Shown: in pieces, positions 56,106 to 64,000 of the stretch
Numbering within the stretch: the first letter of the stretch is position 1
How the letters are laid out: each line of letters begins with the position of its first letter
Assembly (NCBI RefSeq): GCF_003431825.1
Contig: NZ_CP020083.1
Location: forward strand, 3,076,501-3,140,500
Length of the DNA: 64,000 bases
Source: Blastomonas fulva
Lineage (GTDB): Bacteria; Pseudomonadota; Alphaproteobacteria; Sphingomonadales; Sphingomonadaceae
Reading direction: 5' to 3'
The notes under the pieces: generated by a model
The model's input: the letters and a program-made list of their open reading frames with translations, nothing else
Told to the model about the DNA's origin: nothing
Databases searched by the model: none
Program-made: the position numbers and the translations under genes

Positions 56106-56852
56106 TCAGGCTGCGCCGAGGATCGCATCCACAGCGGGCTTGTTTGCCGCGCTGACGGTGCCCTTTTCGCGCAATTCAGCGCCCAGCGGCTTGGCGGCTT
56201 CGAGATAGCTCGCCTCGCCAGTCGACTGGTTGAGACCGATCAGGCTCGAGAATTCTGCATTGGCCAGATCAGCCGAAGTCGGGTCGGCCGCGCGGCCTTC
56301 CTTGGCGATTGCGAGCGCCTGCTCGAAATTGGGCTTGGCCGCAGCCTTGTCCTGCTTGTTCAGGCTGAAGTTGCCCAAGTTGACGAGGATCGACACCAAG
56401 GTGCCGCGCACTCCCGCATTGGCCTTGTCGGCCTGATAGACCTTCGTCCACTGCGGTGCAGCTTCGGTATACAGCGGCGCGATGGCGTCGATGTTGCCAA
56501 GCGCTCCCTGCGAGTTTGCCACGATCGTCAGCGCGCTGGCATAAAAGCCGGCATTCTGGATGTTCGCGGGGTCCCGTCCGGCGATTTCCTTGATCACCGG
56601 CAGGGCTGGTTCCAGCTTCGCGATTGTTTCGGCGTGGTTGCCAGCGGCCTGCGCCTGCTGCGCGGCGGTGAAATCGGCAATCGCCTTGTTCTGCGCTTCG
56701 GCCTGTTCGGGGGTCAGCGTCGTGGCAGGCGCCTGCGTTGTCTGTGCGGTTGCGGCGCTGTCAGCGGCGGCGGCGTCCTGTGCGAGCGCGGGCGCTCCAG
56801 CCAGCGCCATGGCGCTCGAAACGAAAAGTACGGAAATCGCAGACTTCATCAT
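56106..56852 (-). CDS. Exported Ala-rich protein with TPR-like repeats
   Basis: 248 aa. Signal peptide (SVLFVSSAMALAGAPALA) followed by an Ala/Gln/Thr-rich stretch and helical repeat-like segments (QQAQAAGNHAETIAKLEPAL, NAGFYASALTIVANSQGALG, QDKAAAKPNFEQALAIAKEG) that look like degenerate tetratricopeptide repeats. Periplasmic. AGGAG precedes the double ATG at 56852/56849. Family not recognised beyond this. Confidence 0.8.
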   Translation of the reverse strand: MMKSAISVLFVSSAMALAGAPALAQDAAAADSAATAQTTQAPATTLTPEQAEAQNKAIADFTAAQQAQAAGNHAETIAKLEPALPVIKEIAGRDPANIQNAGFYASALTIVANSQGALGNIDAIAPLYTEAAPQWTKVYQADKANAGVRGTLVSILVNLGNFSLNKQDKAAAKPNFEQALAIAKEGRAADPTSADLANAEFSSLIGLNQSTGEASYLEAAKPLGAELREKGTVSAANKPAVDAILGAA

Positions 56853-56976
56853 GGGGGATTTTCTCCTTGAGATGGCGTGCACGCAACCGGTCCCGAGGCT
56901 TTTGCAAGCCAGTGACACAGATCGGTTGCGGCACCGATGGATTTGACAGCAACGAAGAAGGAACGCCGGGAGCCCC

Positions 56977-57687
56977 CTAACGTTCCCCGCCGGTGTCCTG
57001 CGCAAGAGAGCAAAAGCGCTTGGCGTCGTCAAACGCGGCCCGACGCAGGCGGCGGGTCTCCAGCGCTTCGAAGTCCGCGCCCCATAGCTCTTCCTGCCAA
57101 AGCTCTTCCAGGCAAACAGCACGCCAAATTGTTTCGGAATCAAAGGCTTCTTCGAGCAATGCGAGTGCTGCGAGAAGCGATCCGCCGATGCTGGCAATTG
57201 TCGTCAGCCCCGCCAGGACGAAACCGTCATGCGCAGCAACAACCGATTGCAGGCGGGACAGGCTGTGCTGTGCTTGCGGTTGATGGATGATCCCTGCGAC
57301 CCGCACCAGCCTGATATCATAGCGATTTTCGGCCCATTGAAGGATGGGCTCCCAGTCGCGCTGCTGACGTTCGGCCAGCGGCTCCCCTGGATCGGCCCGA
57401 TAGCACAGCGTATCGGTCTCGCCATAGGCCACGATATCGCTCACGAACCGGTCGGGCTCGGGTATGATCCTGTCGATCGCGGCATTGGCAAAACCGGTGT
57501 GCGGCATCGAGGCGATCACGATCTCCTCGCCCTGCCCCTCCCACTCGGCCGCCACCGCCTCTGCCATCGCGCGCGTGGGCACCACCAGAGGCTGGCGCAT
57601 CGGGGTCTTTACCGGGCGGCCATCCAGCAACAGGGCATGGCCATCGGCCACCGCCTGGGTGGCAACGGTCTTGTAGAAGCGCTTCAT
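56977..57687 (-). CDS. ATP12-type F1-ATPase assembly chaperone
   Basis: 236 aa. The N-terminus MKRFYKTV with LLDGRPVKTPMRQPLVVPT, AAEWEGQGEEIVIASMPHTG, YGETDTLCYRA and LQSVVAAHDGFVLAGL are diagnostic of ATP12, which holds the F1 alpha subunit during assembly in mitochondria. Alphaproteobacterial homologues are established. Last gene of the crcB operon, ten bases after the small membrane protein gene. The 124-nt gap to 56852 shows no feature. Confidence 0.92.
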   Translation of the reverse strand: MKRFYKTVATQAVADGHALLLDGRPVKTPMRQPLVVPTRAMAEAVAAEWEGQGEEIVIASMPHTGFANAAIDRIIPEPDRFVSDIVAYGETDTLCYRADPGEPLAERQQRDWEPILQWAENRYDIRLVRVAGIIHQPQAQHSLSRLQSVVAAHDGFVLAGLTTIASIGGSLLAALALLEEAFDSETIWRAVCLEELWQEELWGADFEALETRRLRRAAFDDAKRFCSLAQDTGGER

Positions 57688-57697
57688 GATATTGCGA

Positions 57698-57919
57698 TCA
57701 TTCGGATGAGGGACTTTTCCAGCGCTTGACCAGGATCTGCGGGACGATCAGCATTTCGAGTATGCCGAAGAGCAGCAATCCATACCCGAATTCGCGCGGG
57801 ACGCCGCTGATACGGCCATAGGTGATCGCGACCGCGAGAGCGATGGTGATGGCACCGGCCAGCCGGACCGCGCCGATAACGAAGAAGCGCGTGCGGGCCT
57901 GGCTATCTTCGGCGGTCAT
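57698..57919 (-). CDS. Small membrane protein (two helices)
   Basis: 73 aa with hydrophobic segments at about 12-33 and 43-62 and charged ends. It overlaps the HAD phosphatase gene by four bases (ATGA) and lies ten bases before the ATP12 gene, so it is part of the operon. I do not recognise the family; position next to ATP12 could suggest a link with ATP synthase, but nothing in the sequence demonstrates it. Confidence 0.78.
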   Translation of the reverse strand: MTAEDSQARTRFFVIGAVRLAGAITIALAVAITYGRISGVPREFGYGLLLFGILEMLIVPQILVKRWKSPSSE

Positions 57920-58584
57920 GCCGCGCCCTGCGCGATATGATCGAACAGCTCGTCCATCGAATAGGCGATGCTGTCCGCTCCCGCCTGGGTCAGTTCCGCA
58001 GCGTCGTGATAGCCCCAGTCGACCCCGATCGCGCGGACGTTGGCTGCAACGCCCATCGCCATGTCATAGCTGGTGTCGCCGATCATCACCGCAGCATGCG
58101 GTTCTGCGCCAGCATCGGCGAGCGCCTGATAGATCATCGACGGGTGCGGCTTGGAGGGGTGGCGATCCGCGGTCTGCAGTGACACGAAGCGGTGCTTGAT
58201 ACCATGATGCGTCAGGCACAGGTCGAGCCCGCGATCCGATTTGCCGGTGGCCACCGCGAGCATCCAGCCCTGCCGGTCGAGCCGGTCGAGCAGTTCGGTC
58301 AGGCCGTCATACAGCGGTTCCTGCTGCAGCGTGCCGTTGCCGCGCAGTTCGTGAAAGGCGTTCTTGTAGTGATCGGCAAGCACGACGTGAAAATGCGGCT
58401 CGGCCTCGGGCAGCATCACGCGCATCGCTTCAACGAGCGACAGACCGACGATGCGGCGGACGCGGTGATGGTCCGGATGCCCCAGCCCTTCGGCGGCGAA
58501 AGCCATCTCCATCGCCCGGCAGATATTGGCCTGGCTGTCGACCAGCGTCCCGTCGCAGTCGAAGATCGCAAGCCGCGTCGTCAT
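57916..58584 (-). CDS. HAD-family hydrolase, phosphoglycolate phosphatase-like
   Basis: 222 aa. Nucleophile and acid/base D9 and D11 in FDCDGTLVDS, motif II in VATGKSDRG, motif III lysine in SKPHPSM and motif IV in MIGDTSYDM. Cap domain of the C1 type. Similar to Gph/pyrophosphatase PpaX; substrate uncertain. Overlaps its neighbours by four bases on both sides. Confidence 0.92.
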   Translation of the reverse strand: MTTRLAIFDCDGTLVDSQANICRAMEMAFAAEGLGHPDHHRVRRIVGLSLVEAMRVMLPEAEPHFHVVLADHYKNAFHELRGNGTLQQEPLYDGLTELLDRLDRQGWMLAVATGKSDRGLDLCLTHHGIKHRFVSLQTADRHPSKPHPSMIYQALADAGAEPHAAVMIGDTSYDMAMGVAANVRAIGVDWGYHDAAELTQAGADSIAYSMDELFDHIAQGAA

Positions 58585-59888
58585 GGGCGCCGGGGTGTCC
58601 GCTTCGGCGCGGTGCGCGGAGTGACCGGCTTGGTGCGGCCGCCCGGCTTGGCAGGGCCGCCGGTAACGGGCTTGGCCTTGCCCGCAGGCTTGCCCTTGCC
58701 GACAGGTGCAGCGGCGGTCGAGCGGCTGCGGCGCTCTCCGCGCCGTTCCTTGCGGATCGTCTTGGCGTGTGCGCGTGCCTGCTGCTTCTTGACTTCGCGG
58801 GTGGCGGGCTCGGGCGTGTCGTCGGCAAAGGCGGTTTCGCCGAGCGCCAGGTCGAAGCCCAGGCTCTCCATCGATTCGGCGAAATGCTCGGGCAATTCGG
58901 CGGTGACATCGAGCGCCGGGCCATCGGGATGCGCGATCCTCAGGCGGCGCGCGTGCAGGTGCATCTTGCGGCTGATCGTGCCGGTCAGGAACGCGTTCTG
59001 TCCGCCATATTTGCCATCGCCGACGATGGGATGGCCAATCGCCGCCATGTGGACGCGCAGCTGATGGGTGCGTCCGGTAAAGGGCTGGAGCGCGACCCAG
59101 GCGGCACGCGATCCCGCGCGCTCTATCACCTGATAGGCGGTACGCGATGGCTGGCCGTTTTCCTCGTCGACATGCATCTTTTCGCCGCCGGTCCCAGGCT
59201 GCTTGGCGAGCGGCAGCTCGATCAGGCCCGAATAGATATCGGGCACGCCGACGACCAGCGCCCAGTAGATCTTCTTGGCGTTGCGCCCGGCAAAGCGCTT
59301 GGCGAAATAGGCCGCGCTGCCCGGGGTGCGGGCGAGCAGCAGCACGCCCGAGGTGTCCTTGTCGAGCCGGTGGACCAGCCGTGGCCGAACCGCGCTGTCG
59401 AACATCAAAGCCTCGCCCAGGCCATCGACATGCGCATGGGTGCGCGTACCGCCCTGCGTCGCCAGACCCGGCGGCTTGTTGATAACCAAAGCGGCGCGAT
59501 CGCGGTGGATCACCATCGACTGCGCATAGGCGATCTGATCGTCGGAGAGCGTCTTGGGCATTTCGCGTGCCACCGACCGCTCGGGTTCGACCTCTGAAGG
59601 AGGGATGCGGATCGTCTGGCCGGCGGCGATGCGGTCGCCGGGGCCAACGCGCTTGCCATCCAGACGGATCTGTCCGGTGCGCGCCCAGCGCGAGACCAGG
59701 TTGAAATTCACATCGGGCAAATGGCGGTGGAACCAGCGGTCGAGCCGGATGCCGTCGTCATCGGTATCGATAGTGAACTGGCGTGCCTCGCTCGCGCCGT
59801 GAATGGCCGCGGCGGGCGCCGCCGGCATGGGCTTGCGCGCGGGCGCAGCAGCACGCCTTGCGGGTGTCTTGCCAACAGGAGGCTTCAT
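58581..59888 (-). CDS. RluA-family 23S rRNA pseudouridine synthase with basic tail
   Basis: 435 aa, about 110 longer than a typical RluC/RluD. S4 RNA-binding domain (about 45-100), then the catalytic domain with RLVHRLDKDTSGVLLLARTP (catalytic Asp) and PFTGRTHQLRVHMAAIGHPI. Residues from about 355 form a Lys/Arg/Pro/Ala/Gly-rich, low-complexity tail. The N-terminal 30 residues are also Pro/Ala/Arg-rich. RluC-like position specificity is likely but not proven. Confidence 0.9.
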   Translation of the reverse strand: MKPPVGKTPARRAAAPARKPMPAAPAAAIHGASEARQFTIDTDDDGIRLDRWFHRHLPDVNFNLVSRWARTGQIRLDGKRVGPGDRIAAGQTIRIPPSEVEPERSVAREMPKTLSDDQIAYAQSMVIHRDRAALVINKPPGLATQGGTRTHAHVDGLGEALMFDSAVRPRLVHRLDKDTSGVLLLARTPGSAAYFAKRFAGRNAKKIYWALVVGVPDIYSGLIELPLAKQPGTGGEKMHVDEENGQPSRTAYQVIERAGSRAAWVALQPFTGRTHQLRVHMAAIGHPIVGDGKYGGQNAFLTGTISRKMHLHARRLRIAHPDGPALDVTAELPEHFAESMESLGFDLALGETAFADDTPEPATREVKKQQARAHAKTIRKERRGERRSRSTAAAPVGKGKPAGKAKPVTGGPAKPGGRTKPVTPRTAPKRTPRRP

Positions 59889-60277
59889 GTCAGGCCCCGT
59901 GTGATGGCGTATCCGGCAGCGAGCGCGGCAAGCGACAGGCTGACCGACAGCAGCGCATAGCCCAGCGCCAGAGCCATCTGTCCACGTTCGATCATCTGGA
60001 ACATCTCGAGGCTGAAGGCCGAAAATGTCGTGAAACCGCCAAGCACGCCGACAGCAACGAAAAGGCGCAGCGGCTCGCCCACATGCCCGCGCAGAACAAG
60101 CGCCGCGACCACACCCATGGCGAACCCGCCGATCACGTTGACGCCAAGCGTAGCGAAGGGATAGCCGGTGTGGCCCAGCCGCACCGCTAGCTGCGTGCCG
60201 TGGAATCGCAGCGCGGCGCCCAAAGCGCCGCCTGCCATCACCAGTCCGGTGGCCTTGTAAGTAAGATGAACGTCCAT
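59885..60277 (-). CDS. crcB: Fluoride channel CrcB (Fluc)
   Basis: 130 aa with four membrane helices. Family motifs: GGALGAALRF, GTLxVNxxG-type segment TLGVNVIGGFAMG and GGFTTFSAFSLE. A dual-topology dimeric channel that exports fluoride. First gene of crcB-rluC-HAD-small membrane protein-ATP12, overlapping the next gene by four bases. No fluoride riboswitch is visible in the 97-nt gap upstream. Confidence 0.95.
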   Translation of the reverse strand: MDVHLTYKATGLVMAGGALGAALRFHGTQLAVRLGHTGYPFATLGVNVIGGFAMGVVAALVLRGHVGEPLRLFVAVGVLGGFTTFSAFSLEMFQMIERGQMALALGYALLSVSLSLAALAAGYAITRGLT

Positions 60278-60374
60278 CCGGCCTGCCTTAGCGGGATTGG
60301 ACGCTTATTGGCTAGGTCTATTCGGTCCCCTGTCCCGATGGACCGCACTTTGCAGCACGGTCGATCCGGGGAGA

Positions 60375-60605
60375 TCAGGCCGAATGGCCGTCGCGCGCCG
60401 CAGCTTCGGCCTTGGCGAGGTCGTCAGCTTCGGCGCCATCGAGCGCGTCGGCAGCTTCGCGGGCCTTGTCGGCGACCCGGTCCTTGTCGGCGGCGAATTC
60501 TTCCTGCGCTTCGCGATAATTCTGCGCGGCCTTGTAGTTGCCTTCGCCGAATTCCTTGCCGTCATTGGGGTGCTGGTCGTTCTGCTGGTCGGACGGGTTG
60601 GCCAT
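60375..60605 (-). CDS. Acidic hydrophilic mini-protein
   Basis: 76 aa, highly charged, no hydrophobic segment or cysteine; a central region (YKAAQNYREAQEEFAADKDR, then ADKAREAADALDGAEADDLA) is predicted helical. AGGAGAT precedes ATG 60605. Its composition and the stress-type promoter upstream recall small stress-protectant proteins of alphaproteobacteria. No defined family recognised. Confidence 0.8.
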   Translation of the reverse strand: MANPSDQQNDQHPNDGKEFGEGNYKAAQNYREAQEEFAADKDRVADKAREAADALDGAEADDLAKAEAAARDGHSA

Positions 60606-60646
60606 GGATGATCTCCTGCGTAACGGTGAAAAGCTGTATCCATCGC

Positions 60647-60672
60647 TACGCAGTCGATCGGGCTCAGGTTCC
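60647..60672 (-). promoter_or_regulatory. EcfG-type (general stress response) promoter
   Basis: Minus-strand GGAAC (60672-60668), 17-nt spacer, CGTA (60650-60647). The alphaproteobacterial EcfG consensus is GGAAC-N16/17-CGTT, so eight of nine specified bases match. It overlaps the last codons of sppA and would start transcription near 60640, 35 bases before the mini-protein start. Confidence 0.55.
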
Positions 60673-62544
60673 CTTGAGGCTCAACATCTGCGCGAGCCAG
60701 CCGAGCTCTGCCCGCGCGGACGTACGTGGTGGGAGGGCGCCCGAGCATTCCAGGCACCATGCCTGCACGCCCTGGGTCCCGCCGAGCACGTTGAGATCGC
60801 CGATCACCTGCCCCAGCGCCGCCTGCTGTTGCCAGGCGAGCTGCGCGACAAGTCCATGGGCCTGCTGGCTGTCCTCGGTCGGACCGAACATGCCCGAGAC
60901 GAACTGTTCGAAGGCATCGGGCTCGGTTTGCAGATAGCGCACCGAATAGCCGTCATCCTTGAGCTTGGCGCGCTTCGCCGCCTCGGCAATCGCATCGTCG
61001 ATCGACCCGAAGCGGTCGACCAGCTTGATCTGGCGGGCGGTGCCGCCATCCCAGACCCGGCCCTGCGCGATCTGATCGACCTGTGCAGGGGTCATCCCTC
61101 GCGCCTTGCCGACCAGTCCCAGAAAGCGGCGATAGTCATGCTCGATCGTGCCCTGGATGAAGGTGTCGACGGTGCTGTTGAAGCCGCCGAACACATCGGG
61201 CTGGCCCGACAGATCGGTGGTCGCCACGCCATCTGCCTTCACGCCATAGTCGGCAAGCGCGCGCTCGAAGCTCGGCAGCACGGCAAAGATGCCGATCGAT
61301 CCGGTGATAGTCGAAGGCTCGGCAAAGATGGTATCGCCTGCCGTCGCGACCCAATAGCCGCCGCTGGCTGCGACGTTGCCCATCGAGATGACCACGGGGA
61401 TCTTCCTACCGCGATAGACCTCGATAGCACGGCGAATCTGTTCCGATGCGAACGCCGACCCACCCGGCGAATCGACGCGAACCACCAGCGCCTTCAGGTT
61501 GTCGCGCTGCAGCCCTTCGTACAGCAGCTTCTCGATGCGGTCGCCGCCTGCGGTTCCGGGTCCGGCCTCGCCATCGACGATCGTGCCCGCGATGGTGATC
61601 ACCCCGACCTCATCGCCGCCGGTCTTGGCCGGATTGGCCGCGACCCAGTCGCCCAGGCTGGTGTGCTTGAAAGCGCCTGGCCCCTCGTCCTCGTCTGCCC
61701 CGGCGAGCGCTGCGACGCGCTTGCCGAACGCCGTGCGGTCGCCGACCTTGTCGATGATCTTGCGGTCGGTCGCAAGCTTGACCAGATCGCCGTTCGCTGC
61801 GGTGACCGCGGCGGCGGGATCGGCGATATAGCTCGCCAGATCCGCCTTGGGCCGCGCCTTCTTCACATTGGCCTGCCAGTTGGCCCAGATCGGCTGATAC
61901 ACCGCAAGCAGCACCTGCTTGGCTTCGGGTGACTGGTCGGACCGCAGATAGGGTTCGACAGCGCTCTTGAACGTGCCGACCCGATAGACATGCGCCGTCA
62001 CCTTGAAGCGGTCGAGGAAGTCCTTGTAATACAGGCGCGAACCGCCCGGTCCGGTAAAGGCTGCGCCGCCCATCGGATCGATCCAGATCTCGCTGGCATG
62101 CGCTGCCAGCAGATAGGCGGAATCGCTGTAGAAGGTCGCAAAAGTGTAAACCGGCTTGCCCTTGGCCTTGGCGCGGCCAATCGCCTCGCCGATCTGCTCG
62201 AGCGAAACCTGCCCGCCGCCCATGAACCGGTCGAGATCGAGCGCGATGACCTTGATGCGGTCATCTTCAGCTGCGGTGTCGATGGCGCGGATAACGTCGC
62301 GCTCGCGAAACTGCTTGAGCGGCGCCTGGCCGCCGAGCAGCGTGGCGATGGGGTCGATATTCTCGGGCTCCTCGACGATGACGCCGTCCAGTTGGACGAG
62401 CAAAGCCCCTTCGGTCACCGCGGCGGGATTGGGCCGCGACGACAGCGCGGCAAGGATGATCCCGAAGAACAACAGCATGGCCAGCAGGACGAGCCCGTCC
62501 TTGATGGCCACCAGCACCTTCCAGGCGCCTTTGACAAAACCCAT
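60664..62544 (-). CDS. sppA: Signal peptide peptidase SppA, 67K type
   Basis: 626 aa, the long two-domain form. An N-terminal membrane anchor (about 12-34) holds the tetrameric periplasmic enzyme. The catalytic dyad is split as in E. coli: general base K193 in VGTFKSAVEPYL in the first half and nucleophile S394 in GNVAASGGYW in the second. Degrades leftover signal peptides in the membrane. Confidence 0.95.
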   Translation of the reverse strand: MGFVKGAWKVLVAIKDGLVLLAMLLFFGIILAALSSRPNPAAVTEGALLVQLDGVIVEEPENIDPIATLLGGQAPLKQFRERDVIRAIDTAAEDDRIKVIALDLDRFMGGGQVSLEQIGEAIGRAKAKGKPVYTFATFYSDSAYLLAAHASEIWIDPMGGAAFTGPGGSRLYYKDFLDRFKVTAHVYRVGTFKSAVEPYLRSDQSPEAKQVLLAVYQPIWANWQANVKKARPKADLASYIADPAAAVTAANGDLVKLATDRKIIDKVGDRTAFGKRVAALAGADEDEGPGAFKHTSLGDWVAANPAKTGGDEVGVITIAGTIVDGEAGPGTAGGDRIEKLLYEGLQRDNLKALVVRVDSPGGSAFASEQIRRAIEVYRGRKIPVVISMGNVAASGGYWVATAGDTIFAEPSTITGSIGIFAVLPSFERALADYGVKADGVATTDLSGQPDVFGGFNSTVDTFIQGTIEHDYRRFLGLVGKARGMTPAQVDQIAQGRVWDGGTARQIKLVDRFGSIDDAIAEAAKRAKLKDDGYSVRYLQTEPDAFEQFVSGMFGPTEDSQQAHGLVAQLAWQQQAALGQVIGDLNVLGGTQGVQAWCLECSGALPPRTSARAELGWLAQMLSLKGT

Positions 62545-62669
62545 GATCCAAAAAGCTCCGCTGCGGGCGGATGTGCCCCATACCTGTATCTAGGGGGCGT
62601 TGATGCCAAATGCCACCGCTTCGCGCGACAGACGGCGAACAGCGTTCGATAACCGACGTGGCGAACGGT

Positions 62670-63353
62670 TCACCAGCGCAGAACCCGGGGTACGATGAGC
62701 CGCCCGGCGATGGCGCAGCCGGCAATCGCCAGTGTGTACCACGTGCCGATGTACATCACGACATTCTCGCTGCAGCTGATCGAGTAGGCAGCAGCGCCCA
62801 GACTGCCGGATGCGAGCCCGACCAGCCATCCCGAGCGGTTGGGCGAGACGGGGGCACCGCGCTTCATCCAAACCGTCATCGCGGTGCCGATGAATGCCGC
62901 GCACAGCGCGCTCATCCGAAGGCACTGCATGCCGTATTGCGGATCGAGAAACCTGCGGGCGTCGTCCAGCGAGCGGAAATCGCCGATCCACACCCCTATC
63001 GCGCCCAGCGGGAAGACCGAGGCGATGGCAAGAGTCCATGTCCAGAACGTGCGGCGGGCGCCGCCGATCGACGGGCTGGCCGATGACAGCGCTGCTGCCG
63101 CTGCAGCGGTCCCCAGGCCCAGCAGCGTCGCCGAGCGCGCGATGAACATCCAGTGCGGCACGCCATTGGCGACATCGCCCCGCACGCCAAGGCCAAAGCC
63201 GATCGCCAGACCGCAAATCGCCATCATCGCGAGCGCAATCGCCAGGCCCTCCCGCACCCGCAACCGGCGCACGGGCACAAGTTCGCCTGCCAGCCTGTCT
63301 ATATCCAAGAGGTCCACCCCGGGTTTGCCCGGAGTGGAGGCATCATGCTGCAT
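62670..63353 (-). CDS. NrsF-type (DUF1109) anti-sigma factor
   Basis: 227 aa with about six membrane helices after a short cytosolic N-terminus (LAGELVPVRRLR, the family's conserved opening). Contains conserved cysteines in MQCLRMSALCAA and SISCSEN. It follows the sigma factor gene and is expected to hold that sigma at the membrane until a signal, often redox or metal stress. Start uncertain: ATG 63353 keeps a family-like length; ATG 63422 would add 23 residues. A 38-codon frame (63459-63343) overlaps this start. Confidence 0.82.
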   Translation of the reverse strand: MQHDASTPGKPGVDLLDIDRLAGELVPVRRLRVREGLAIALAMMAICGLAIGFGLGVRGDVANGVPHWMFIARSATLLGLGTAAAAAALSSASPSIGGARRTFWTWTLAIASVFPLGAIGVWIGDFRSLDDARRFLDPQYGMQCLRMSALCAAFIGTAMTVWMKRGAPVSPNRSGWLVGLASGSLGAAAYSISCSENVVMYIGTWYTLAIAGCAIAGRLIVPRVLRW

Positions 63354-63463
63354 GATCAGATCCAATTCGTGTTGCGCTGTACGGGACATACCGGAGCGCA
63401 GACGGTGACGCCTTGCAGGCATCCAACAGGTTCCAGACGAGTTCGTGGCGGTGAGCCATGGGG

Positions 63464-63988
63464 TTACACTTTCTCGATCATCGCGCTCATCCGGCGGATG
63501 CCGCGATGGATGTTGACCTTGACCAGCGATTCCGATTGGCCGGTGCGCGCAGCGGCTTCGCTGATGCTGTAGCCTGCGATCTTGACCAGCCGGATCACTT
63601 CGGCTTGCCGGTCGGGCAACTGCAGCAGCAGCGCATCGACGCTGAGCATGTCGACTACAGACTCGTCCTGCGGTGCGGCGTGCAGGGCTTCATCGAGTCC
63701 GGTTTCGCTGGCGCGATAGACCTTGCGCAGGTGATCGATCCATCGGTAGCGGCCGATCGCGGCCAGCCAGGGCAGGAAGGCCCGCTCGCCGTCATAGCTC
63801 GCGCGCTTGCGGTGCACCGAGATCAGCGTCTCCTGCACCAGATCGTCGATCTGCGATGGGGGAATCCGCCGGGCGAAATAACGTGTCAGCCACATCTGGC
63901 ACGCGCGCAGCAGGCGCGCATAGGCTTGCCGGTCGCCTGCCTGGGCAGCCAGCATCAATTGCCGCAGCGTTTCATCCTCACTGGCCAT
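63464..63988 (-). CDS. ECF-type RNA polymerase sigma factor
   Basis: 174 aa. Region 2 (about 20-90) has IDDLVQETLISVHRKRASYD and AIGRYRWIDHLRK; region 4 (about 118-168) has LPDRQAEVIRLVKIAGYSIS with the helix-turn-helix EAAARTGQSESLVKVNIHRG. Pairs with the NrsF-type protein downstream, as in Caulobacter SigF. It is not the general-stress sigma EcfG, which has a different partner (NepR/PhyR). Only 12 bases of upstream sequence are in the window. Confidence 0.93.
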   Translation of the reverse strand: MASEDETLRQLMLAAQAGDRQAYARLLRACQMWLTRYFARRIPPSQIDDLVQETLISVHRKRASYDGERAFLPWLAAIGRYRWIDHLRKVYRASETGLDEALHAAPQDESVVDMLSVDALLLQLPDRQAEVIRLVKIAGYSISEAAARTGQSESLVKVNIHRGIRRMSAMIEKV

Positions 63989-64000
63989 GTGGGTTCGAAA

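Noticed and set aside
60278..60374. Fluoride (crcB) riboswitch upstream of crcB
   Set aside because: The conserved riboswitch core sequences are not present in the 97-nt gap on the minus strand.
60616..60653. RNA hairpin (CTGCGTA/TACGCAG) hiding the ribosome-binding site of the acidic mini-protein
   Set aside because: The distal arm coincides with the -10 element of the EcfG-type promoter, so it would not be in the transcript.

Overview
The window is GC-rich, almost fully coding chromosomal DNA from an alphaproteobacterium, most probably of the family Sphingomonadaceae (Sphingomonas/Sphingopyxis/Novosphingobium/Blastomonas group). The evidence is the dusB-ntrB-ntrC-ntrY-ntrX-hfq-hflX order, a fused ispDF, an ATP12-type F1 chaperone, a ClpX adaptor SspB of the alphaproteobacterial kind, an Hfq with two Sm domains, and many acyl-CoA dehydrogenases. 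I cannot name genus or species. No tRNA, rRNA, CRISPR, insertion sequence, phage or plasmid function was seen, so this looks like core chromosome plus one catabolic cluster. Layout: (1) 1-3.8 kb, plus strand: 3' end of metG, tatD, a metallo-beta-lactamase-fold hydrolase, a membrane-anchored aspartic protease and mazG; the first four are tightly overlapped, and mazG has its own AT-rich promoter. (2) 3.8-13.1 kb, minus strand: dusB, ntrB, ntrC, ntrY, ntrX, tandem-domain hfq and hflX, i.e. nitrogen regulation and post-transcriptional regulation. A 17-bp perfect dyad lies in front of dusB. (3) 13.1-24.3 kb: ispDF, a secreted hypothetical, an NMN-deamidase-like gene, a COQ10/RatA-like gene, lipA, a flavin/PNPOx-type protein, a NYN-LOTUS protein, a LysR regulator divergent from an SDR/SnoaL pair, guaA, an acyl-CoA ligase and a lipoprotein. 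(4) 24.4-33.3 kb: gyrB, NUDIX, dinB, a Bcr/CflA-type exporter, an APC amino acid permease (the last two share a bidirectional terminator) and a pentapeptide/LprI-like exported protein. (5) 33.3-41.1 kb: hisB-hisH-hisA-hisF, a tiny PEP-CTERM-like gene, hisE and a HIT protein on the minus strand; then sspB, fumC, a small membrane protein and gmk on the plus strand, and a DUF4197 protein. (6) 41.2-56.1 kb: a divergent acyl-CoA catabolism cluster. The left arm holds three acyl-CoA dehydrogenases and an SDR. The right arm holds a GPH-type transporter, an ACAD11-like dehydrogenase, a zinc alcohol dehydrogenase, an APH-fold kinase, two SDRs, a serine hydrolase and a bifunctional enoyl-CoA hydratase/3-hydroxyacyl-CoA dehydrogenase, and ends at a strong terminator. 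Between the arms is a 40-bp nested palindrome overlapping a promoter. Three palindromic intergenic elements sit inside the cluster. (7) 56.1-64 kb, minus strand: an exported Ala-rich protein, then crcB, a pseudouridine synthase, a HAD phosphatase, a small membrane protein and the ATP12 chaperone as one operon; an acidic mini-protein with a probable general-stress (EcfG-type) promoter; sppA; and an ECF sigma factor with its NrsF-type anti-sigma factor. The observations most worth following up are the tandem Hfq whose second domain has lost the basic rim, the kinase plus ACAD11-like pair that suggests 4-hydroxyacyl-CoA catabolism, the catalytic/non-catalytic acyl-CoA dehydrogenase pair, the candidate NtrC dyad at dusB, and the palindromic control region of the catabolic cluster. 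All names come from reading motifs by eye; no database search was run.
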